64,000 nt of DNA from an uncultured Paracoccaceae bacterium (GTDB lineage Bacteria; Pseudomonadota; Alphaproteobacteria; Rhodobacterales; Rhodobacteraceae): the NCBI GenBank assembly GCA_947498985.1, contig CANMMF010000002.1, positions 124,001 to 188,000 of the forward strand, in the 5' to 3' direction. The first letter of the stretch is position 1. The number at the start of each line of letters is the position of its first letter. The translations under genes were made by a program, and so were the position numbers. This document shows, piece after piece, positions 26,311-34,808 of this stretch. Under the pieces are notes generated by a model. It saw nothing but the letters and a program-made list of their open reading frames with translations, did no database searches and was not told where the DNA came from.

Positions 26311-27146
26311 GCGATCCGCGCGACCTCATCGGCGCATCCTACGCCTTCCCGCCCGCCGGCATGCCCCGGATGGGCGACAATCCGGAAGGCACGGCGGTCT
26401 TCACATCGGCCTACGCGGTGTTGCCCGCGGGCACGATGCGCGACATCGTGACCTCGATGCTGCCGGGCTGGAGCAACACCCGCGTCTGGATCCTTGCCCG
26501 CCCGCTCACCGGCTTTGCCGAGACCTTTGCCCAATACGCGGTTGAAGTCGGCCCCGGCGGCGGCGCCGACAGCCCAGAGCCCGACGCCGACGCGCAGGCG
26601 GTTCTGCTGGTCACCGATGGCGAAATGCACCTGAGCTATGACGGGCTCTCACATGCGCTCTCGGCGGGCGGCTACGCCTATCTGCCGCCCGGCACGGGCT
26701 GGCAGGTCTCCAACCCCGGCGATACCGATCTGAGGTTCCACTGGATCCGAAAGCGCTGGCAGGCGGCAGACGGGCTCGAGCCGCCCGACCCTTTCGTGAC
26801 CACCGACAAGGCCGAGCCCATTCGCTGGATGCCCGGCACGGATGACTGGGGCACAACGCGGTTTGCCGATCCCGGAGATATCCGTCACGACTGCCATGTG
26901 AACATCGTGACCTTCCTGCCCGGCGGGCGCATTCCCTTCGCCGAAACCCACGTGATGGAACACGGGCTTTATGTGCTGCAGGGCACCGCGCGCTACCTGC
27001 TCAACACAGACTGGGTAGAGGTCGGCCCCGGCGATTTCATGTGGCTGCGCGCGTTCTGCCCGCAGGCCTGCATCGCCACCGGGTCCGAGCCGTTCCGCTA
27101 CCTGCTCTACAAGGACGTGAACCGCCATCCGGAGCTGTCGCTGTGA
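26307..27146 (+). CDS. allE: (S)-ureidoglycine aminohydrolase (bicupin, AllE/UGHY)
   Basis: A 279-residue tandem cupin that removes ammonia from (S)-ureidoglycine, giving (S)-ureidoglycolate in a Mn-dependent reaction. The second cupin has the metal-binding pattern ETHVMEHGLYVLQG, then GDFMWLRAFCPQACI and FRYLLYKDVNRH, very close to known AllE proteins. It overlaps the fusion gene (ATGA) and is followed by allA, so allantoate breakdown goes through ureidoglycine. The enzyme that makes ureidoglycine (AllC-type allantoate amidohydrolase) is not in the window. Confidence 0.93.
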   Translation: MSDPRDLIGASYAFPPAGMPRMGDNPEGTAVFTSAYAVLPAGTMRDIVTSMLPGWSNTRVWILARPLTGFAETFAQYAVEVGPGGGADSPEPDADAQAVLLVTDGEMHLSYDGLSHALSAGGYAYLPPGTGWQVSNPGDTDLRFHWIRKRWQAADGLEPPDPFVTTDKAEPIRWMPGTDDWGTTRFADPGDIRHDCHVNIVTFLPGGRIPFAETHVMEHGLYVLQGTARYLLNTDWVEVGPGDFMWLRAFCPQACIATGSEPFRYLLYKDVNRHPELSL

Positions 27147-27157
27147 GCCGCGCCTGC

Positions 27158-27222
27158 TGTCTTCTCCGGTTCAAAAATACTTCGGGGGGGCGCAGCTTCG
27201 CTGCGCGGGGGCCGCGCCCCCA
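27158..27222 (+). repeat. dispersed GC-hairpin element between allE and allA
   Basis: GTCTTCTCCGGTTCAAAAATACTTCGGGGGG is followed by a CGCAGCTTCGCTGCG stem and a GGGGGCCGCGCCCCC core, another copy of the family, here inside an operon. Confidence 0.72.
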
Positions 27223-27240
27223 TCACACCGGAGCCCGGCC

Positions 27241-27726
27241 ATGAAAACGCACGCGGCCCTGCCCCTGACCTCCGAAGCCTTCGCGCCATTCGGCGATGTG
27301 CTCGAGATCGCGGGCGATCCGGACAAGATCATCAACCAGGGGCTCTGCGGGCGCTATCACAACCGTGCCACGCTCGACTTTGGACCGGATGGCCGTGCCG
27401 GGATCAGCCTCTTCAATGCAGACCCCCGCGCGCTGCCCTACCGGCTCGACATGGTCGAGCGGCACCCCGATGGCAGCCAGGCCTTTGTGCCGATGCATGA
27501 AAACCCCTGGCTCGTCATCGTGGCCGAGACCGGCACGCAAGGGCCGGGAGAGGTGCATGCCTTTCGCGCCGCCCCCGGACAATCGGTGAACTTCCACCGC
27601 GGCACATGGCACGGCGTCCTGACGCCGCTGCACGCGCCGGGGCTCTTTGCCGTGATCGACCGGATCGGCAGCACACCCAATCTCGAAGAACACTGGCTCG
27701 AAGAGCCGCTACTCATCACCGCCTGA
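27241..27726 (+). CDS. allA: ureidoglycolate lyase AllA
   Basis: A 161-residue cupin-like lyase that splits (S)-ureidoglycolate into glyoxylate and urea, the last ureide step. Family hallmarks are LTSEAFAPFGDVLE, NRATLDFG, MVERHPDGSQAFVP, FHRGTWHGVLTPL and RIGSTPNLEEH. It follows allE in the same direction across the repeat element and is probably co-expressed with it and the permease. Confidence 0.96.
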   Translation: MKTHAALPLTSEAFAPFGDVLEIAGDPDKIINQGLCGRYHNRATLDFGPDGRAGISLFNADPRALPYRLDMVERHPDGSQAFVPMHENPWLVIVAETGTQGPGEVHAFRAAPGQSVNFHRGTWHGVLTPLHAPGLFAVIDRIGSTPNLEEHWLEEPLLITA

Positions 27727-27778
27727 CCGTTGCGCCAGAACAGCGGCAGGCCCGAGACAACCGACAAGGGACAAGACC

Positions 27779-29191
27779 ATGAGTGACAGCTCCATCGGGA
27801 CGCCAGCGCAGCTGCGCGATCCCAACTACACCCCGCCGCTGGTCAAGGCGGTGCCGCTTGGCATCCAGCATGTGCTGGCGATGTTCGTTTCGAACGTGAC
27901 GCCCGCGATCATCGTCTGCGGCGCGGCGGGCTTCGGCTTCGGCTCCAACAGCCCCGACTTCCCGCAGATGATCTACATGATCCAGATGTCGATGTTCTTT
28001 GCGGGCATCGCCACGCTGATCCAGACCATCGGCATCGGTCCGGTGGGCGCCAGGCTGCCCATCGTGCAGGGCACCAGCTTTGCCTTCATCCCGATCATGA
28101 TCCCGCTGGTGGCGGGCAAGGGTGTGGACGCGATTGCCGTGCTTATGGGCGGCATTGTCGCGGGCGGGCTCTTCCACGCCGTGCTGGGGCTGTTCATCGG
28201 CCGGATCCGCTTTGCCCTGCCGCCGCTGGTCACCGGGCTGGTTGTCACGATGATCGGTCTCGCGCTGGTCAAGGTCGGCGTGCAATACGCCGCCGGTGGC
28301 GTGCCTGCCATCGGGACACCGGAATACGGCTCGGCGCTCAACTGGACCATGGCCTGCACGGTGATCCTGGTGACGCTGGCGCTGAAATTCTACACCCGCG
28401 GCATGATCTCGGTCTCAGCGGTGCTGATCGGGCTGCTTGCGGGCTATGCGGTGGCGCTGATGCTGGGGCAGGTCAATTTCGGCAATGTCGGCCGCGCCGC
28501 CAGCTTTGCGCTGCCGAACCCGCTGCATTTCGGACTGGAGTTCACCTTCGCCGCGATCATCGGCTTCTGCCTGATGTCCTTCGTGTCGGCGGTCGAGACC
28601 GTCGGCGACGTCTCGGGCATCACCAAGGGAGGCGCGGGCCGCGAGGCCAGCGACAAGGAGATCCAGGGCGCGACCTTTGCCGATGGTGTCGGCACCGCGG
28701 TCTCGGGCTTTTTCGGCGCCTTGCCCAACACGTCGTTCAGCCAGAATGTCGGCCTGATCGCCATGACCGGCGTGATGAGCCGCCACGTGGTCACCATCGG
28801 CGCGATCTTCCTGATCGTCTGCGGGCTCATTCCCAAGGTCGGCGCGCTGATCTCGACCGTGCCCATCGAAGTGCTGGGCGGCGGTGTCATCGTGATGTTC
28901 GGCATGGTGGTCGCGGCGGGTGTCTCCATGCTGTCCGACGTCAACTGGAACCGGCGCAACATGGTGATCTTCGCCATCGCCCTGTCGCTGGGTCTGGGCC
29001 TGCAACTGGAACCGGGCGCGCTGCAATATCTGCCGGGCACGCTCAAGGTTCTGGCCACCTCGGGCATTCTGCCCGCAGCGCTCATCGCCATCGTGCTGAA
29101 CCTCGTGCTGCCCGAAGATCTGGCCGGAGAGGCCACCGAAGAGGTCTCGGGCGGCATGGCCGGACATGGCAAGGGCTCGCTCTCTAAGTAA
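27779..29191 (+). CDS. NCS2 family purine permease (urate/xanthine type)
   Basis: A 470-residue membrane transporter of the nucleobase:cation symporter-2 (NAT) family with about 12-14 hydrophobic segments. The NAT signature appears as QNVGLIAMTGVMSR; TM8-side residues lie in SAVETVGDVSG. Position at the end of the ureide operon suggests urate or a related purine as substrate, but xanthine cannot be excluded from sequence. AAGGGA precedes the ATG, and an excellent terminator follows the gene. Confidence 0.92.
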   Translation: MSDSSIGTPAQLRDPNYTPPLVKAVPLGIQHVLAMFVSNVTPAIIVCGAAGFGFGSNSPDFPQMIYMIQMSMFFAGIATLIQTIGIGPVGARLPIVQGTSFAFIPIMIPLVAGKGVDAIAVLMGGIVAGGLFHAVLGLFIGRIRFALPPLVTGLVVTMIGLALVKVGVQYAAGGVPAIGTPEYGSALNWTMACTVILVTLALKFYTRGMISVSAVLIGLLAGYAVALMLGQVNFGNVGRAASFALPNPLHFGLEFTFAAIIGFCLMSFVSAVETVGDVSGITKGGAGREASDKEIQGATFADGVGTAVSGFFGALPNTSFSQNVGLIAMTGVMSRHVVTIGAIFLIVCGLIPKVGALISTVPIEVLGGGVIVMFGMVVAAGVSMLSDVNWNRRNMVIFAIALSLGLGLQLEPGALQYLPGTLKVLATSGILPAALIAIVLNLVLPEDLAGEATEEVSGGMAGHGKGSLSK

Positions 29192-29216
29192 ATCCACGCG
29201 CCCAAGGCACGTCTTG

Positions 29217-29253
29217 CGCGCCCGTTCCCAATCAGGAACGGGCGCGTTTTTTT
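29217..29253 (+). terminator. intrinsic terminator after the ureide operon
   Basis: Perfect 12-bp arms CGCGCCCGTTCC (29217-29228) and GGAACGGGCGCG (29235-29246) enclose a 6-nt loop and are followed by seven T residues. It should end transcripts from the NCS2 permease gene. Confidence 0.93.
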
Positions 29254-29281
29254 CAGAGCATGGTTAACTCAAGTCGCGCCC

Positions 29282-29695
29282 TCAGCGCAGCACATGCACC
29301 GCGCATTGCGCATGACGCACAACCTGCGTTGCGGTCGAGCCCAGAAGCAGATCCTGCATGCCCGGCCGGTGCGAGGCGATCACGATCAGATCGGGCGCGT
29401 TCTTTTCCGCCCAATCGAGGATGCTGCGCCCGGAATGCCCGTCGATCAGCAGTCCGATCCCGTTGGGCAGCTTTTCTGCAAGCTCCTCGATCTCGGATTT
29501 TGCCGCCGCGCGGGTCTGCGCAAGATAATCGCGCGGCAGATAGGTCACCGCATAGCTCGGCACCTGTTCGATCACGTGCAGCAGCGTGATACGCGCGCCG
29601 TCATCCGACAATGCCCGCGCGATATCGGTGGCTGCCTTGATCTTTTCGTCAGCGCCGTCGTCAAACGCGATCGGGACGAGAATGTTCTTGTACAT
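29282..29695 (-). CDS. universal stress protein (UspA family)
   Basis: A 137-residue single Usp domain starting at ATG 29695 behind AGGAGGA. It opens MYKNILVPIAFDD and has the nucleotide-binding loop HRPGMQDLLLGSTATQVVRHAQCAVHVLR, similar to ATP-binding G-2x-G-9x-G-S/T members. It probably acts in cytoplasmic stress tolerance; no specific partner is visible. Divergent from a regulatory gene. Confidence 0.93.
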   Translation of the reverse strand: MYKNILVPIAFDDGADEKIKAATDIARALSDDGARITLLHVIEQVPSYAVTYLPRDYLAQTRAAAKSEIEELAEKLPNGIGLLIDGHSGRSILDWAEKNAPDLIVIASHRPGMQDLLLGSTATQVVRHAQCAVHVLR

Positions 29696-29956
29696 GGGAT
29701 TGTCCTCCTTTGCGGCCAGTCTGCACCGAGCCGGGGCCGCGCGCATTGAGCCATGTCATGTGACGCAACCTGCCCCCGCCGCGTCACATTTCCTCCGCAT
29801 TCTGTCTTTACCTCGTTTGCACGGCGACAGAACGCGCCACCGATCCGCCCCGCTGCCTGGCAAAGCCGCGCCGCAGGGTCTGGCCCGGCCTGATCCGCGC
29901 CCACCCGCAAGGGTGGCAGCGCATCAGGGGCGGCGCGTGACTGGGAGAGAAATCCG

Positions 29957-30649
29957 ATGCGCTATCTCGTGACCGAAACCAGCTGGACAATGATTGCGCT
30001 CGCCCGTGCGCTGGAAGAGACGGGCACGCTCATCACAAGCGTCGAGGCTGCGGATCTGCTCGACAGCTATCTTGGAACCGGCGCCTCCGACCTGATCCTG
30101 CTCGACGAATCCACGCTGGCGCAAAACGGCCTGTCGCTCGGGGAGGTCTGCCGGATGGCGGGCCCCGCGCCGGTGGTTCTGGCCGTCACCGGACCCCGCC
30201 CGCAAGAGGTCTCCGCCTGGCTCGGGGCGGGTGCGACGGATGTGCTCGACTTGGGCTCTTCGCAGGATGAGATCGGCGCACGGCTCGGCGCCGTCGCGCG
30301 CCGCGCCCATGGGCTGGCCACCCCGGTCCTGCGCCACGGCGGGCTGGTCATCGACCTGCACCACCGCCGCGCCCTTGCATGCGAGGTCGCGCTGCCGCTC
30401 AGCCCCAAGGTCTACGCGATCCTCGAATATATCGCGCTGCGCCCGGGGCAACTCATCACACGCGATGCGCTGCTCGCCCATGTCTACGGGTTCGAGGATG
30501 AACCCGACGGGCGCGTGCTCGATGTCTATGTCTGCACGCTGCGCAGCCACCTGGCCCGCTGGCCGTCTCACGCGCGCATCGAGACGGTGCGCGGTGCGGG
30601 CTTCCGCTTTGTTGCGCAGGCCGCATCCGCCACGGCCCGGGCCGCCTGA
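29957..30649 (+). CDS. OmpR/PhoB-like DNA-binding regulator with degenerate receiver
   Basis: A 230-residue protein with a C-terminal winged helix (about residues 125-222: LPLSPKVYAILEYIALRPGQ, VLDVYVCTLRSHL, IETVRGAGFRFV). The N-terminal half has receiver-like size and a possible phosphoacceptor in DLILLDEST, but it begins MRYLVTETS without the paired acidic residues that bind Mg2+. No histidine kinase is adjacent. It may be a phosphorylation-independent regulator; the target is unknown. Confidence 0.82.
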   Translation: MRYLVTETSWTMIALARALEETGTLITSVEAADLLDSYLGTGASDLILLDESTLAQNGLSLGEVCRMAGPAPVVLAVTGPRPQEVSAWLGAGATDVLDLGSSQDEIGARLGAVARRAHGLATPVLRHGGLVIDLHHRRALACEVALPLSPKVYAILEYIALRPGQLITRDALLAHVYGFEDEPDGRVLDVYVCTLRSHLARWPSHARIETVRGAGFRFVAQAASATARAA

Positions 30650-30666
30650 ACGGACCGCGACGCGCT

Positions 30667-30984
30667 TCAGTAGGTGCCCGCGACCTCATACATCACCGGC
30701 TCGAAACTCCGGCACAGGGCGCTGAACCCGCGGTTGCGCTTGCGCATCTCGTCGGAGCGCAGCATCGCCTGGAACGCCTCGCGGCTTTCCCATTGCGAAT
30801 AATTCGCGATCCGCGTCTGCGCGTCGTTCACATGCAGCCCGGCCGCGATAAATCCCGGCTGCTTCGAGATGAACTCCGCATAGGCCGAGCGCAGCCCGTC
30901 CAGCAGATCCTCGCAATCGCCAGGGCTGGTTTCGAACGTCGTGATGACCGTCTGGATCGTGCGTTCGGTGGTGATCTGTGGCAT
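30667..30984 (-). CDS. ABM-fold protein, second paralogue
   Basis: A 105-residue single-domain protein from ATG 30984 behind GGGAGG. It follows the ABM alpha-beta pattern: TVITTFETSPGDCEDLLDGL, then KQPGFIAAGLHVNDAQTRIANYSQWESREAFQAML. The spacing fits monooxygenase-like dimeric barrels rather than haem oxygenases, but no cofactor site can be named. Divergent from the DUF484 gene. Confidence 0.82.
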   Translation of the reverse strand: MPQITTERTIQTVITTFETSPGDCEDLLDGLRSAYAEFISKQPGFIAAGLHVNDAQTRIANYSQWESREAFQAMLRSDEMRKRNRGFSALCRSFEPVMYEVAGTY

Positions 30985-31170
30985 GTCGGCCTCCCTTTGT
31001 CTGCATGCTGCCACAAAACCCGGTCTGTGGCCAAACCCGCACTCTCGCGATTTAGCGCCGCGCCGTGCGGTGCGATGTCCTTGACAGGGCCCCCGCGGCA
31101 GGGCCAAACAGAGGCAGCACAACAAAAGATCGCCAAATGGCGACGTCATCTGAGCAGTCCGGACCCAAAT

Positions 31171-31878
31171 ATGAACACCACCCAGAGACTCGAGGATTCT
31201 CTTCGCGAGACCCTCATTTCGCGCCCTGATATGGTGCTTGACGACAAGGATCTGATGCACGCGCTCATCGCCGCGAACGAGCGCGCGATGGGCGGCAATA
31301 TCATCGATCTGCGCGGTGTGGCGATGGAGCGGCTCGAGGCGCGGCTCGACCGGCTCGAGGACACGCATCGCTCGGTGATTGCGGCGGCCTATGAGAACCT
31401 CGCCGGCACCAACCAGATCCACCGCGCGATCCTGCGCATGCTCGACCCCGTTGAATTCGAGGCCTTCCTGCGCGATCTCGGCGCCGAAGTGGCGCAGATC
31501 CTGCGGGTGGACGTGGTCAGGCTGGTGCTGGAATCGGCGCAGAGCGACGATGATCCGGCAATCAAGCGGCTGGGTGACGTGCTCTCGGTGGCCGAGCCGG
31601 GCTTCACCGAGACCTATATGCGCGACGGGCGCGAGGCGCCGGTCCGGCCGGTGAGCCTGCGCCAGTTGCAGATCGGCGATCCGCGGATCTATGGCGACAA
31701 GGCCGAATGGATCAAGTCCGAGGCCTGCCTGCGGCTCGATTTCGGCCCCGGTCGCCTGCCCGGCCTGCTGGTCATGGGATCCGAAGATCCGCACCAGTTC
31801 ACGCCACAGCAGGGAACCGACCTGCTGGCCTTCTTCGCGGGCGTCTTCGAGCGCGCCATGCGCCGATGGTTGTCCTGA
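31171..31878 (+). CDS. DUF484 family protein
   Basis: A 235-residue cytoplasmic protein with the DUF484/GAF-like pattern. Typical segments are LVL/DDKDLMHALIAANERAMGGNI, the coiled-coil part LEARLDRLEDTHRSVIAAAYENL, and a C-terminal GAF-like half ending QQGTDLLAFFAGVFERAMRRWL. DUF484 genes are often found just upstream of xerC, as here. Function remains undefined. The stop codon is embedded at the base of a hairpin. Confidence 0.9.
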   Translation: MNTTQRLEDSLRETLISRPDMVLDDKDLMHALIAANERAMGGNIIDLRGVAMERLEARLDRLEDTHRSVIAAAYENLAGTNQIHRAILRMLDPVEFEAFLRDLGAEVAQILRVDVVRLVLESAQSDDDPAIKRLGDVLSVAEPGFTETYMRDGREAPVRPVSLRQLQIGDPRIYGDKAEWIKSEACLRLDFGPGRLPGLLVMGSEDPHQFTPQQGTDLLAFFAGVFERAMRRWLS

Positions 31879-31903
31879 CCCCGTCAGCCCCGTCTGACGG
31901 GGT
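31878..31903 (+). terminator. weak hairpin between DUF484 and xerC
   Basis: ACCCCGTCAG and CTGACGGGGT form a perfect 10-bp stem with a 6-nt loop immediately after the DUF484 stop, followed by TTGG rather than a T-tract. It may be an attenuator or mRNA-stabilising hairpin rather than a full terminator. Confidence 0.4.
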
Positions 31904-32008
31904 TGGTGGACAAGGGTGTCTTTTGCACTGCAAAAGGTCACCGGTCCACACCCATGCCATTCCGCGCGCAGCACCGCGATCCAATCCGACAAACCGTTCA
32001 TTCGCGCC

Positions 32009-32935
32009 ATGACGCTGGAGATCTCCCCCGCCGCCCGCGACGCTTTGGCCAGCTGGCTGGAGGCGTCCCGCGCGCTGAGGGCCGCCTCCGAGAACACGCT
32101 GACCGCCTATCGCGCGGATGTGCTCGATTTCATCCTGTTTCTCACCGCCCACCATGCCGAACCGCAGGGGCTGGCGCCGCTGGCGCGTGTCACCACGACC
32201 GATATGCGCGCCTGGATGGCGCATCTGCGCGGCGGTGGCGCGGCGCCACGCTCGATGGCGCGCAAGCTCTCGGCGGTGAAAAGCTTCTATCGCTGGCTCA
32301 GCGAACGCGAAGGCTTCGAGCCCACCGCCGTGCTCTCCGCACGCGCGCCGAAATTCCAGAAAAAACTGCCCCGGCCCCTGAGCGAAGACGCCGCCCGCGC
32401 GATGATCGACACCGTCGGGATGCAGTCCACCGACGGCTGGATCGGCGCGCGCGACGCCGCCGTGATCACCCTGCTTTACGGCTGCGGGCTGCGCATTTCC
32501 GAAGCTCTGGGCCTCACCGGCGCCGATCTGCCGATAGGCGCCTCGCTGCGCATCCTGGGCAAGGGCCGCAAGGAACGTATCGTGCCGGTCCTGCCGATTG
32601 CCCGGCGTGCGGTCGACACCTATCTGCGGCTTTGCCCGCATGAGCCCGCGCCCGAGGCGCCGCTCTTCCGCGGCGTGCGCGGCGGCCCGCTCAATCCGCG
32701 CCTGATCCAGAAAGTCACCGAAAAGGCCCGCGCCCAGCTTGGCCTGCCGGCCTCGGCCACGCCACATGCCATGCGCCACAGCTTTGCCACCCATCTGCTG
32801 TCGGCTGGCGGCGATCTGCGCGCGATCCAGGAATTGCTGGGCCACGCCTCGCTCTCGACCACGCAGGCCTATACGGCGGTCGACCAGGTCCAGCTGATGC
32901 GGGTCTACGAGGCCACCCACCCCAAGGCCGGGTAA
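32009..32935 (+). CDS. xerC: tyrosine recombinase XerC
   Basis: A 308-residue site-specific recombinase that resolves chromosome dimers at dif with XerD. The N-terminal SAM-like core-binding domain runs to about residue 110. The catalytic domain shows Arg162 (CGLRISEALGL), His253 and Arg256 (HAMRHSFATHLL), His279 (LLGHASLSTTQ) and Tyr288. Start ATG 32009 is chosen because the upstream in-frame stretch is unlike the family. The DUF484 neighbour favours XerC over XerD or a mobile integrase. Confidence 0.93.
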   Translation: MTLEISPAARDALASWLEASRALRAASENTLTAYRADVLDFILFLTAHHAEPQGLAPLARVTTTDMRAWMAHLRGGGAAPRSMARKLSAVKSFYRWLSEREGFEPTAVLSARAPKFQKKLPRPLSEDAARAMIDTVGMQSTDGWIGARDAAVITLLYGCGLRISEALGLTGADLPIGASLRILGKGRKERIVPVLPIARRAVDTYLRLCPHEPAPEAPLFRGVRGGPLNPRLIQKVTEKARAQLGLPASATPHAMRHSFATHLLSAGGDLRAIQELLGHASLSTTQAYTAVDQVQLMRVYEATHPKAG

Positions 32936-33122
32936 GCTTTGCTTCGGAGCCGCCGTCGCTTGAGCCGCAAAAGGCCGAGGCGAAGGGGGCGGGCAAGCCA
33001 AATCGCCGAGGGGCCCCGGATCACCGATCCGGGGATACGGCTATTTTGCTTGAGCGTCCGCAGCGGCTCTGCCATGCAGAGGGTCACGCGATGGCGGCTC
33101 CGAAGCTTTGCTTTGGTGAGCC
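32935..33122. repeat. 188-bp palindromic intergenic element, copy B
   Basis: Starts AGCTTTGCTTCGGAGCCGCC and ends GCTTTGGTGAGCC, like copy A at 20890-21073. Perfect 14-bp outer arms lie at 32941-32954 and 33093-33106, and the centre repeats AAATCGCCGAGGG / ACGGCTATTT around a CCCCGGATC-GATCCGGGG hairpin. It starts at the xerC stop codon. Confidence 0.85.
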
Positions 33123-33159
33123 CGAAGCGTCCTGCCACATCAACCCCCGGAGGTCCCCG

Positions 33160-33765
33160 ATGAAACTGCTCAAAGCCGGCCCCTCACCTTTCGTCCGCAA
33201 AGTGCTCGTGACGCTGCATGAAACCGGTCTGATCGACGAGGTCGAGATGGTCAGCGTCGCCGCCTCGCCGCTGTCGCCGGATCCGGCGCTGATTTCGGCC
33301 AATCCGGTGGGCAAGATCCCGGCGCTGGTGCGCGACAACGGACCCACGCTCTATGACAGCCGGGTGATCTGCCGGTTTCTCGACGACAAGGCGCAGGCCG
33401 GGCTCTATCCTTCCTCGCGCCTCTGGGACACGCTGACGCTGGAGGCAACCGCCGATGGCATCATGGATGCCGCTGTGCTGATCATCTACGAGGAACGCTT
33501 CCGCCCGGTCGAAAAGGTTTCGATGGAGTGGATCGAAGGCCAGTGGAGCAAGGTCTCGCGCGCGCTCGATGCGGTCAACACCCGCTGGATGAGCCACCTG
33601 CTGGCGCCGGTCGATATGGGCCAGATCGCCATGGCCTCGGCGCTGGGATATCTCGACTTCCGCCACGAGGCGCGCAGCTGGCGCACCGGTCGCGCCGCGC
33701 TGGCGGAGTGGTACGCCACATTCTCGCAACGCGCGTCGATGACCGGGACGGAGCCCGAGGGCTGA
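33160..33765 (+). CDS. glutathione S-transferase family protein
   Basis: A 201-residue GST. The N-terminal thioredoxin-like domain has SPFVRKVLVTLHE and the glutathione-binding NPVGKIPALV and DSRVICRFLDD motifs; a helical C-terminal domain follows. CGGAGG precedes the ATG. The catalytic residue position carries Ser9/Pro10, usual for beta/nu-like bacterial GSTs. The substrate is unknown. Confidence 0.92.
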   Translation: MKLLKAGPSPFVRKVLVTLHETGLIDEVEMVSVAASPLSPDPALISANPVGKIPALVRDNGPTLYDSRVICRFLDDKAQAGLYPSSRLWDTLTLEATADGIMDAAVLIIYEERFRPVEKVSMEWIEGQWSKVSRALDAVNTRWMSHLLAPVDMGQIAMASALGYLDFRHEARSWRTGRAALAEWYATFSQRASMTGTEPEG

Positions 33766-33838
33766 GCCACAGCGCAGCTGGGCCCGGAACGCCACCGGAT
33801 CAGGCCCGGGCAAAGTCTGCATCACAGACAACCGGACC

Positions 33839-33910
33839 CGCAGGGTGGGTTTTCAACTCACCATCCACCCGATACCGGGCAAGACCCGTAGGGTGGGTTT
33901 TCAACCCACC
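33839..33910 (+). repeat. two copies of a 24-bp GTAGGGTGGGTT palindromic repeat
   Basis: Copies at about 33839-33862 (slightly degenerate) and 33887-33910 share the form CGTAGGGTGGGTT-TTC-AACCCACC, able to fold as a hairpin. They lie between convergent genes. A third copy, on the opposite strand, is at 60534-60557. Confidence 0.85.
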
Positions 33911-33929
33911 TGCCCCTCCGCCACCGATG

Positions 33930-34598
33930 TCAGAAATTCAGCGACAGACCCACATTGAGCGCATTGGTCTTGATGTTGGTGTCGAGACTGCCCCCCCCCG
34001 ACAACTCCGCGGAATTGCTCGAATAGGTGAACTGGTACTCGCCGAACATCGAGACCCGTTCGCTGATCGGATAGGTCACACCTGCCGTCAGCCGGGCCGC
34101 CGGGCCAGTGAGCTGGAACTCATAGGTTTCCGACCCGCTGGCGATGTGATCGACATCCACATGCGGCACCGCAACCCCGAGACCGCCGCCCACATAAGGC
34201 GTGACCGACCCCCATTGATCCGGCCAGCGGCGCATCACGTTCACCGTGATGATGTTGAGCCCGTCGGTGAACTCCAGATCGGAAAACCCCAGGGCCGCTT
34301 TCTCCGCATCCGGCGCATAGACCTTGGTATGGGTGAACTCGAGCCCGAATCCCAGCGTTTCGCTGCGCCACCAGGTGCCGCGCACGCCGTAATAGGGCGG
34401 CATCTCGAACGAGCGGCCCTCCCATCCGATCAGCGCATCGTAGGATCCGCCACCGGGGTAATCGCCCGTCGCGCGGCTGTGCGGCGCGGTCTGCCAGCCG
34501 GTATAGATCGACAATTCCATCTCGGCGGCCGCCTCTCGGGTCATGCCGGCCAGAGCTGTGGTCGCGATCAGCGCTGTGGATAGAATCAGTCGACGCAT
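33930..34598 (-). CDS. outer-membrane beta-barrel protein
   Basis: A 222-residue protein with a cleavable signal ([18 protein letters not shown], cut near TREAAA) and alternating strands ending in LNVGLSLNF; the terminal Phe is a classic outer-membrane assembly signal. About eight strands fit an OmpA/OmpW-size barrel. Porin-like transport versus structural role cannot be decided. It is transcribed towards the GST gene. Confidence 0.85.
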   Translation of the reverse strand: MRRLILSTALIATTALAGMTREAAAEMELSIYTGWQTAPHSRATGDYPGGGSYDALIGWEGRSFEMPPYYGVRGTWWRSETLGFGLEFTHTKVYAPDAEKAALGFSDLEFTDGLNIITVNVMRRWPDQWGSVTPYVGGGLGVAVPHVDVDHIASGSETYEFQLTGPAARLTAGVTYPISERVSMFGEYQFTYSSNSAELSGGGSLDTNIKTNALNVGLSLNF

Positions 34599-34808
34599 GT
34601 CTGCGCTCCCGGGAATATCATTCGGACATAAGCATTGCCCGGCCCCCTAATCAACCGCGACACTTCGGCGCTAAGGTGATTTGCACGGGTTTGTGTGCTG
34701 GACGACATGAGGTTGCCCAGCTACATAGCCGGTCGGAAGGTCGCGTCCAGCGCGGCAAGGGATGTATTGCGGCCGGTCATCCGGCCCCCGATAAGATGGA
34801 GCATACTC

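Noticed and set aside
32009-32935. Tyrosine recombinase considered as a mobile-element integrase
   Set aside because: Length, DUF484 partner and motif spacing fit chromosomal XerC; there are no attachment sites or phage genes nearby.
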